A stretch of 64,000 bases of DNA. Source: Clarireedia homoeocarpa. Its lineage: Eukaryota; Ascomycota; Leotiomycetes; Helotiales; Rutstroemiaceae. Shown here piece by piece: positions 57,568 to 64,000 of the stretch. Under the pieces are notes generated by a model that worked only from the letters and a program-made list of their open reading frames with translations, was not told the DNA's origin and did not search any database. Within the stretch, counting starts at the first letter, position 1; every line of letters begins with the position of its first letter. The stretch lies in contig LNKV01000037.1 of NCBI GenBank assembly GCA_001465935.1, forward strand, positions 434,001 to 498,000, read 5' to 3'. The translations under genes were made by a program, and so were the position numbers.

Positions 57568-57612
57568 TAGTCTGCCTCCACGGTAGTGGCCCTCGGAGAG
57601 CCAGCGGAGCGT
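57568..57612. repeat. 45-bp dispersed repeat, copy 2
   Basis: Differs from the copy at 29042-29086 at one position (T for C at the start of the AGTGGCCC core). Its right edge abuts the AT-rich block. Confidence 0.85.
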
Positions 57613-57619
57613 TATATAT

Positions 57620-57643
57620 ATTTCCTCTGTATATAGAGGAAAT
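57620..57643. repeat. Perfect inverted repeat (9-bp arms, 6-nt loop)
   Basis: ATTTCCTCT and AGAGGAAAT flank GTATAT, so this AT-rich stretch could fold as a hairpin. A related ATAGAGGAAA recurs at about 57791. Confidence 0.7.
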
Positions 57644-58550
57644 GATTTTCTTGTACAGACAGAATAACCTTACTTCTACCAAGGTCTATATGTTTAAGGC
57701 TTTTATATATCTATATACAAAAAGGAGAAAATCAGTAGTACTGATTAGATTTCAAAGTCGTCGACAAGGTAAGCCTTGGATATATACAATATAGAGGAAA
57801 AGAAAGGGGGTTTCCTGGAATAGTTTCAGAGTTTCGAAGAATATATCTTTATAAAAGTCTCCTCTATCTGTCGATATCGATAGGGAGGAAGAAAAATAAA
57901 GAGGAGATTTTGCGTATTAGTAAACATACATTGTGCATCATGGGGTGTAATAGTTCATTAACCACCGAAAAAGCCCTCCGAATTCAACACAAGTCCAAGA
58001 TTTGAGACAGAACGGAGAATCGAGTCAATAGGTTTCCATGAGTTGTTTTCCCACTCAAATATGTCAAGTAGTGTTCATAAATAGTGGGTAGTAGATCTTG
58101 AAAGACGTTGGTTTTGGTACGAAATGAGAACGGAGCAAAAATAATGAAAGATTCCGGGTTTCGATTTGATATGCGAATCTTTTTCGATTTGATTTCAGCA
58201 CTGAACGGCGTTGCACGCCAGTGTAAGATCGAAAGCTCTAAGATACATGTATAAACCAGCAGTCTCCCGGTAGGTGTACTGTGTGCGCTCCAGCGGTATG
58301 TACAATATGATGGGCCTTGTGATACCACCAAGGAAGAATCTGACGGCCTCTGAAGAGCTTGCAACCACTTGCTTGCGAGCCGGCAGTCCTTTCTCCCGGC
58401 TTTCCACTACTTGTGGCATTCACAGCGGCATTACCAATAAAGATCTGAAGTGAAAGCTCTAGAAGACTGTAATAAAATACAGCACGTAACTATAGCCCGA
58501 GGAATTCTTACTTTCAGCAGGGGCTCTTTCTGTTCCAATAGTGTTCCTCT

Positions 58551-59246
58551 TCATTCCCCAGTATCAATCTCCAAATCAATCTGTACCCCATTACCAACAC
58601 CATAATCCTCCAGCGTTAATGCATCCTTAAATGGTCTTTCCCCCTGCCTCTTAAGCAGAATCTCATGTGGTTGTCGTCCAATCCTCGCCGCTACCTGTGC
58701 CTTGAACAACTTTATCGGATCGCTCGCCAAACATGGAATCGCGGCTTTGGTACCCAACCGGTCATTAACGTGCACAATGATCATAGGTTCGTTCGAAGGT
58801 GCAGATGTGGTAGATACTGGGGTAGATATTGGAGCGGAAGGTCGAGATGGAGGGAGTGAAGTATCCGTTTGCGAGGAAGGTTTCTTTTTGGCGGCCGAGC
58901 TGCTTGATTTCAGTTTGGAGTAGGCGGAAGCCCCAAATTTGCTAGCAATGTCAAGGGTATCTTCCTCTTCTTCCTGCTCTTGCTTATCATCGTTTCTCTC
59001 TTTCCTTTCTTCGCTCTTCGGAAATTTTGATGTAGCAGAAGAGCCGAATTTGGCCGCGATGTCTAAATCATCATTTTCGGTATTCTTGTGTGAAGGAACC
59101 TCGCGCTCACGGTCTGGCTTTCGGTCTCGAATTGGTGATCTTTTTCTTTCTCTTCTCGGCGATCGCGATCGTTTGCGGTAATCTCTATCTGTGTCGCGTT
59201 CAGGCGATCTTGAACGAGCTCTTTTTTTGAGTTTTAGACCTGCCAT
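58551..59246 (-). CDS. Hub1/UBL5-like ubiquitin-fold protein with RS-rich N-terminal extension
   Basis: Single exon, 231 aa. The C-terminal ubiquitin-like domain (about 155-228) carries Hub1 landmarks: IIVHVNDRLGTKAAIPCLAS, FKAQVAARIGRQPHEILLKR, then KDALTLEDYGVGNG. Classical Hub1 is about 73 residues and binds spliceosomal HIND motifs non-covalently. Here the domain is preceded by about 150 residues beginning with an arginine-serine/proline stretch (RSRSPERD, RSRSPRRER) typical of splicing proteins. The extension also holds two copies of LDIA-KFG-SA-SK (61-75 and 98-112). The C-terminus is Gly-Glu rather than the Tyr-Tyr plus one residue of Hub1. Ordinary Hub1 may exist elsewhere in the genome, so this could be a related splicing factor rather than Hub1 itself. 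Confidence 0.78.
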   Translation of the reverse strand: MAGLKLKKRARSRSPERDTDRDYRKRSRSPRRERKRSPIRDRKPDREREVPSHKNTENDDLDIAAKFGSSATSKFPKSEERKERNDDKQEQEEEEDTLDIASKFGASAYSKLKSSSSAAKKKPSSQTDTSLPPSRPSAPISTPVSTTSAPSNEPMIIVHVNDRLGTKAAIPCLASDPIKLFKAQVAARIGRQPHEILLKRQGERPFKDALTLEDYGVGNGVQIDLEIDTGE

Positions 59247-59630
59247 TCTGTATTTATTAATTGAGGTGATGCACTTTTGGCACAGCTTTTGGATATAAAG
59301 TAGAGTCGGCTAAATTTCGGCAGCGCGGCCCTACTGAGCGCAAATCTATCGCTCGCTGCTTTCGTGGGTTTGACGGAATATTGTGGTAAAGCCCAAGGAA
59401 GAAGACTTACAAAACATCACGACCATGAGTAATCATTCTAAAGCACAATTTAATTCAATATTTGACATCTTCTCCTGAAATTTTGTACTATGCAAGAGCA
59501 TCTAAGCCTAAAGACAAATACCCTAATTTGGCCATCCTGACGCCATGTCAAACAATCAACCCAAGACGCCCGGACTCATGATATCGGAAGCATTATGATA
59601 CAGAAATGAAAGATGAGAATAATCAATCTA
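59247..59630. other. Intergenic between Hub1-like start and NOP58 stop
   Basis: 384 bp; promoter of the Hub1-like gene and 3' UTR of NOP58. Nothing else recognised. Confidence 0.5.
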
Positions 59631-61590
59631 TCAATCCTTGTTCTTCTTCTTCTTCTTCTTCTCGGACTTCTCGACACCGTCTTCTGATTTTCTCTTCTTG
59701 CCGTTTACTTCTGCGGTACCGTTTACGACGTCTTCCCCTTTCTTCGCCTTCTTAAGATCAGACTTGCTGATGAGTTCTGGGTTGCCTTCCCCATCGAATT
59801 GAACTAGACCCTTCGCCGCTTTCGACTTGTATTTGGACAGCTCGAGACCAAGGGCTTTGGCATGCTTCTCATCTGGATCTTCAGTAGCAGTACCATTTTG
59901 ACCCTTCTCGGCCTTCTTTGCTTTCTTGGCAGCTTTCTCGGCACGTCGGGCTTCCTTGTCCTTCTTCTTATCCTTCTTGGACTTCTTTTCGGGAGCATCA
60001 CTCTCGCCCTCGGAATCCGAGGCTTCGGCGACCTCCTCGATAAGCCTGCAGCGGTCAGTGTGAAGAACTTGTAAGATTACAAGCGGCGGTACTTACTTTT
60101 TGTTCTTCTTCTCTTTCTTAGCAGGCGTGGCTGCAGCTGGTTCATCGCCAGCAAGTCCATCGGCATCTGCATTGTACTTTCGAGCCTCCTTGACTTCCCA
60201 CTTACCAGGAGTATTAACGGCTTTGCCATTGGGCCCAACAGCAACGCCTCTGGAAGGTAACGGCTTTCCTTCAAGGCCGCGGAGGGTTCGCTCGAGCTTC
60301 GCGCGTGATAGAACTCCCAATGTTGATCTTTCTTCCTCATCAACATCATCTCCTTTGCCTTCACCCTGAGCACTCCAGTCTGACAAAGCGTCGACACGGA
60401 GACCAATAGCGGCCTTGGCAGCTAGCATACGCGCGATCTTTCCCTTGTTCTTTCCGGTAGCCTGCCCAACCAAAGAAGCATGGTAGATAAGACCGTATTT
60501 GGGTGTGTCGTGCTTCGTCTTTAGCGCTCTGAATAACGCCTTCTCAGCTCCTAAAATTTGAATTGTACTGGCTGGGCTTTTCGCCAAGTTCATAAGGGAT
60601 CCAGCGTGGGAAATCAGCCTAGCTCCAACTAGCTCTCCAACCAATTCCGTCAGGTTGGGTGCGATCGCTTGCATGCGAGCAGTCAAATAGCTTGACAGTT
60701 GTTGGCGATATTCGGTGAAACCAACAACTTGCTCGGCTAACAATTGAATGTTCTCTAAATCTTCCTCGGTGATCTCGGTACCCATACTGACTTCTGCAGC
60801 AGCCTTGATCGCAGCCTCAATTTCCTCGGGGAGGATATCTGAAAGATCGGTGTTGGAAGTGTTGGTTCGCATGCCGACCTTCAGGATGACTCTTGCATAG
60901 GCTAAGTTGTCGTTGACAATCTTACCCATTTCAGGGAAGTGCCATCCGTACCATTCTTTAACTCGCATAGCGTAGGTGTTGAGCTCCTTGTCCAGATCGT
61001 CCAACAATGAAATGGCTTGAACAATCATGGTATCTACCTTATCAGGAGAAAACTTCAATTTGTGGCGCGAAAGAGAATGCGAAAGACCGAGAGACATGGT
61101 TGAAATATGTTCTGGGAGAAGACCTGGGATAAGAGATGGTAGGTGTTCGCGAATACCACGGAAAATGTCATTCGTCTTCGAGTCAGAAATTGGGGTGAGA
61201 GTTAGGCCAGGAATCTTGTTGATAGCCTGTCCCAATTTCGGATCCGCAACTGCTAAAGAAGCCTTTTTCTCGTCCTTTAGAGTATCAAGCAACTTTGAGA
61301 GCATAGGTGAAACCTTGCCCTCTACCAACGCGGCAACTTCCTCCAACGCCGTCGCAGCACTGTCGAACTTTTGGAATTGTTTAAGCTTCAATCTGAAATG
61401 TAGAGAACAGTTGTTAAAAACTACATTTAAGTTACAACAACGCGATTGAAAGCAATTGCACTTACAAGCCATTGATACCCTCTGCGGTCTCGATTTCCGA
61501 AGAAATGTCGTCTTTTTTAAGGATTTTCTTGTCGGCCTTAAACAAGACCATGCCCGCAGCAGTCTCCGTAAGAATGAATAACGGCGCCAT
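59631..61590 (-). CDS. NOP58: Box C/D snoRNP core protein Nop58
   Basis: Three exons (61590-61466, 61392-60097, 60045-59631; introns GTAAGT...TTTCAG and GTAAGT...CTGCAG, both phase 2) encode 611 aa. The start [20 protein letters not shown] is the NOP5NT domain. The central NOSIC/Nop region follows: LKEWYGW-type segment [16 protein letters not shown], then [20 protein letters not shown] and [20 protein letters not shown], which contact snoRNA and Snu13. The C-terminal 140 residues are a Lys/Glu-rich KKE/D tail. Nop58 is a scaffold for 2'-O-methylation of rRNA in the nucleolus. Introns are only 73 and 51 nt, too small to host a box C/D snoRNA. It diverges from VMA6 over about 300 bp. Confidence 0.96.
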
Positions 61591-61892
61591 TTTGATTGAG
61601 TCCAAATTTCTTCGTGGGTGTTTTGGTCAATGGGCGTCGAAATTCTGAGAAGAGCTTGAGGTTTTTCACCAGGAATAATTTTTTGTTCGAAAAATAGTGG
61701 AAGACGCTAGTGGAATTATCTCGACTGATACCGGGGTCTCTGCTCGGGGTTAGCGCTTGCATCAGGTGATGCCTAACAATTCAACCTGCATGAAGCTCAC
61801 AATCCCAGTAAGCAGGTAGCTCAACCTACGAAGGCAACTGGTCCAGACAATCCAAGTAACCATAATTATCTCACACGCAGACCTGTTACAAG
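61591..61892. promoter_or_regulatory. Divergent promoter region, NOP58 and VMA6
   Basis: 302 bp shared between the two start codons; no consensus element recognised. Confidence 0.5.
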
Positions 61893-63136
61893 ATGGAGGG
61901 CCTTTTCTTCAATGTTCAGAATGGGTAGGAAAATACTTGTTTCTCTAGCAGAGAATCAAGGCTAACAGTGACAGTTATATCGAAGGCATCGTCAGAGGTT
62001 ATCGCAACGGACTCTTGACTGGCCAAAATTATTCCAACCTGGTACAGTGCGAAACCATCGACGGTGAGCAACATCTCCAAACCACTCAAAGAAACCTGCT
62101 AACAATGAGCCAGATCTCAAGCTTCAACTTGGCCCTGCCTACGGCGACTTCCTAGCATCTCTTCCGCCTAATCCATCGACCTCTACGCTCGCTGCTAAAA
62201 CCACCGACAAACTCATTGCCGAATTTCGATACCTACGCTCAAACGCTGTGGGCTCCCTTGCGAAATTTATGGACTACCTTACTTATGGATACATGATTGA
62301 TAATGTAGCGTTGTTGATTACGGGAACCCTTCATGAACGAGATACCCGCGAACTTCTGGAACGATGCCATCCCCTTGGTTGGTTCGAGACAATGCCCGTT
62401 CTTTGCGTGGCTACCAACATCGAGGAATTGTACAATAGCGTTTTGATCGAAACACCGCTGGCGCCTTATTTCAAAGGAAGCTTGAGTCATCAGGATCTTG
62501 ATGAGCTTAACATTGAAATTGTCCGAAATACATTATACAAAAATTACCTGGAAGACTTCTATAACTTTGTCAACACCGACCCAGACATGGCTGGTACTCC
62601 AACAGCTGAAGTTATGTCTGAAATGCTAGAGTTTGAGGCTGATCGAAGAGCCATCAATATCACTCTCAACTCTTTCGGCACTGATTTGTCAAAGAAAGAC
62701 CGTCAGAAACTGTACCCTAACTTTGGCCGACTCTCGCCTGCGGGAACGATCATGCTCTCCAGGGCCGATGATATTGAAGGTGTCCGACTTGCCGTTGAAG
62801 GTGTGAGCGACTACAAATCGTACTTCGATGCTACTGGAATGGGACAAAGTGCACCTGGAGCCGGGAACATGAGTGGCGGGGCAGGTGGTAATGAAAAAAG
62901 CTTGGAAGATATGTTCTACCAGAAGGAAATGGAGATCTCCAAGGGCGCATTCACAAGGCAGTTTACTTATGCTATTGTCTACGGATGGGTGAAATTACGT
63001 GAACAGGTATGTGGAAAATCACACTGTTTCGAACAATCACTAACTAGATCAGGAAATCCGCAACATCACATGGATCGCCGAGTGCATAGCACAGAACCAA
63101 AAGGAGAGAATCAACAACTATATCAGTGTATTTTAA
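61893..63136 (+). CDS. VMA6: V-type proton ATPase subunit d (Vma6)
   Basis: Four exons (61893-61924, 61975-62063, 62114-63006, 63053-63136; introns GTAGGA...GACAG, GTGAGC...GCCAG, GTATGT...ATCAG) encode 365 aa. The restored N-terminus ([20 protein letters not shown]) and C-terminus ([20 protein letters not shown]) match the family. The core includes [20 protein letters not shown] and [15 protein letters not shown]. Subunit d caps the c-ring of the V0 sector and couples V1 to V0 in vacuolar acidification. A small Gly-rich insert ([15 protein letters not shown], about 288-302) is typical of fungal versions. The second intron-acceptor pair at 61968/61974 leaves two possible AGs; only the latter keeps frame and family sequence. 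Confidence 0.95.
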
Positions 63137-63318
63137 GTCCGCTTGTGTCCATGTTACAATAATTGTCTCGTTGAGTCGGCTTCATATTATCCAGGTCTTA
63201 TAGTTTTCTAGTTCGGCAGGCGTAGGGAGAACACGGGTATTGAGTTCAAAATTGCATGATACACTTTTCAACCCTCCTATGATACATATCTTTTTCATCT
63301 GTGGTATACATCTTCATG

Positions 63319-64000
63319 TTACAAGCTAATTTCTCCCTTCCATGTGCCCTCTGTGAGTCCTAGGGTAGTTATCAAGTTCTGCCATCGGTCACCACCACGT
63401 TCCTTCTTTCGTAGATATTGAAGCAACTTCTGCCTCCTGTGCACCAGTAGCCTCAGGTTTCTCTTATTTACTTTATCCTTCTGTCCACGCTTCATCTCTA
63501 ACCTGTCTGCAAGGACTCTGATCTTCGCCGTCAAAATTGCGATTTGTACCTCGGAACTTCCAGTATCGGGCCCAGCTCTGGGCGTCTTCTCTGGGATGTT
63601 CTGGCCCTCTCCCTGACTTGCTGGGTTGGGCGGCGGTCTAGGCCTCAACACTCCATCAGTCTTGTGGCGTCCAAATGTCTCGATACAGCGTCTAACATTT
63701 GCCCTTGTTTTGTCCTTTGAATTTCCATTCGCTAGACTAACAATCCGGGCTAATGCTGCTGATGCTCTGGCATGCTCATCTTCGAACTTTTTCCTGTCTT
63801 CTTCCCTGCGGACTGGATCTACAATGTCCTCCTCTGCAGGTTCAACGGGCTCGGTAAGAGAACGTGAATGTTCAATTGCTGATTGAAGTTCTGATGGGGT
63901 TAAGAAGTGATTCAATAAAACATCATCGGCACTCTTGATTTGGACACCTTCTCCAGGAGCTTTTGTGGTTGTTGCATCAAAGTTGACCGAAGAGGCGCCC
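63319..64000 (-). CDS. Mitochondrial ribosomal protein uS15m (5' part outside window)
   Basis: The - strand frame is open from the window edge to the stop at 63319-63321, giving the last 226 residues. The C-terminal 100 residues carry the uS15 signature: GSSEVQIAILTAKIRVLADR, then NLRLLVHRRQKLLQYLRKKE and the ending RWQNLITTLGLTEGTWKGEI. The preceding part is a fungal mitochondrial extension with charged helices. uS15m binds small-subunit mitochondrial rRNA. The TTG at 63915 is not a start, since the frame continues upstream (SADDVLLNHFLTPSEL). It converges on VMA6, 182 bp between stops. Confidence 0.93.
   Translation of the reverse strand, partial: GASSVNFDATTTKAPGEGVQIKSADDVLLNHFLTPSELQSAIEHSRSLTEPVEPAEEDIVDPVRREEDRKKFEDEHARASAALARIVSLANGNSKDKTRANVRRCIETFGRHKTDGVLRPRPPPNPASQGEGQNIPEKTPRAGPDTGSSEVQIAILTAKIRVLADRLEMKRGQKDKVNKRNLRLLVHRRQKLLQYLRKKERGGDRWQNLITTLGLTEGTWKGEISL

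Larger units (their letters stand above)
56683..58550. other. Intergenic with the 45-bp repeat copy 2 and an AT-rich purine-skewed block
   Basis: 1.87 kb. Holds the repeat at 57568-57612 and, immediately after it, an AT-rich block to about 57960 with a perfect hairpin at 57620-57643. ORFs here (for example 57984-58364, - strand) have no family resemblance. Possibly a decayed small transposon. Confidence 0.45.

Noticed and set aside
1..64000. tRNA, rRNA or snoRNA genes
   Set aside because: I scanned for the TTCRANNC-type B box, cloverleaf arms and box C/D spacing by eye and found nothing convincing; a covariance-model search would be decisive.

Overview
This is a 64 kb stretch of nuclear DNA from a filamentous ascomycete. 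The evidence is consistent. Genes carry short introns (about 45-100 nt) with GTAnGT donors and CAG/TAG acceptors. Spacing is compact, and the families are fungal (RTA1, Zn(II)2Cys6 regulators, LTE1, an OrsD/RecQ-type helicase remnant). A Leotiomycete is my guess, but no ribosomal or mitochondrial marker is present to test it. Gene models were built by hand from reading frames and splice signals. Where exons are listed, the lengths add up to a whole number of codons with no internal stop.

Layout. 1-9.4 kb holds mostly housekeeping genes: the 3' end of a Gly/Tyr-rich protein, a Maf-type nucleotide pyrophosphatase, a small INO4-like bHLH factor, mitochondrial threonyl-tRNA synthetase (MST1), and a coiled-coil protein with one membrane segment. 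9.8-17.3 kb is more lineage-specific. It has an intronless 575-aa orphan, a Zn(II)2Cys6 regulator, a GC-rich truncated RecQ-type helicase fragment and an OrsD-type zinc-finger fragment with an in-frame stop. 18-28.3 kb is accessory metabolism and stress: an AIF/AMID-like flavoprotein, an RTA1-family membrane protein divergent from a UPC2-like zinc-cluster factor, a six-exon cysteine-rich secreted protein, and a membrane-anchored short-chain dehydrogenase. 28.3-35 kb is a gene-poor interval with several minisatellites and one unexplained 331-codon ORF. 35-51.8 kb is a dense conserved block: LTE1, SEC18, CWC25, two uncharacterised proteins, SPB4 and a DGK1-like CTP-dependent lipid kinase. 51.8-58.5 kb is sparse, with a KxDL protein and GPI15/PIG-H. 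58.5-64 kb holds a Hub1-like ubiquitin-fold protein with an RS-rich extension, NOP58, VMA6 and the 5'-truncated gene of mitochondrial ribosomal protein uS15m.

The housekeeping genes do not form one pathway. Several pairs are divergent on short shared promoters (MST1 with the coiled-coil membrane protein, SEC18 with CWC25, NOP58 with VMA6). The most unusual locus is the cysteine-rich secreted protein at 24777-25984. It is built of small symmetric phase 1-1 exons that look like a tandem duplication of a three-exon unit. Other observations worth a second look are a 45-bp repeat present at 29 kb and 57.5 kb with one mismatch, the duplicated LDIA-KFG motif in the Hub1-like protein, a GC-AG intron in the RTA1 gene, and an 8-nt start exon in CWC25.
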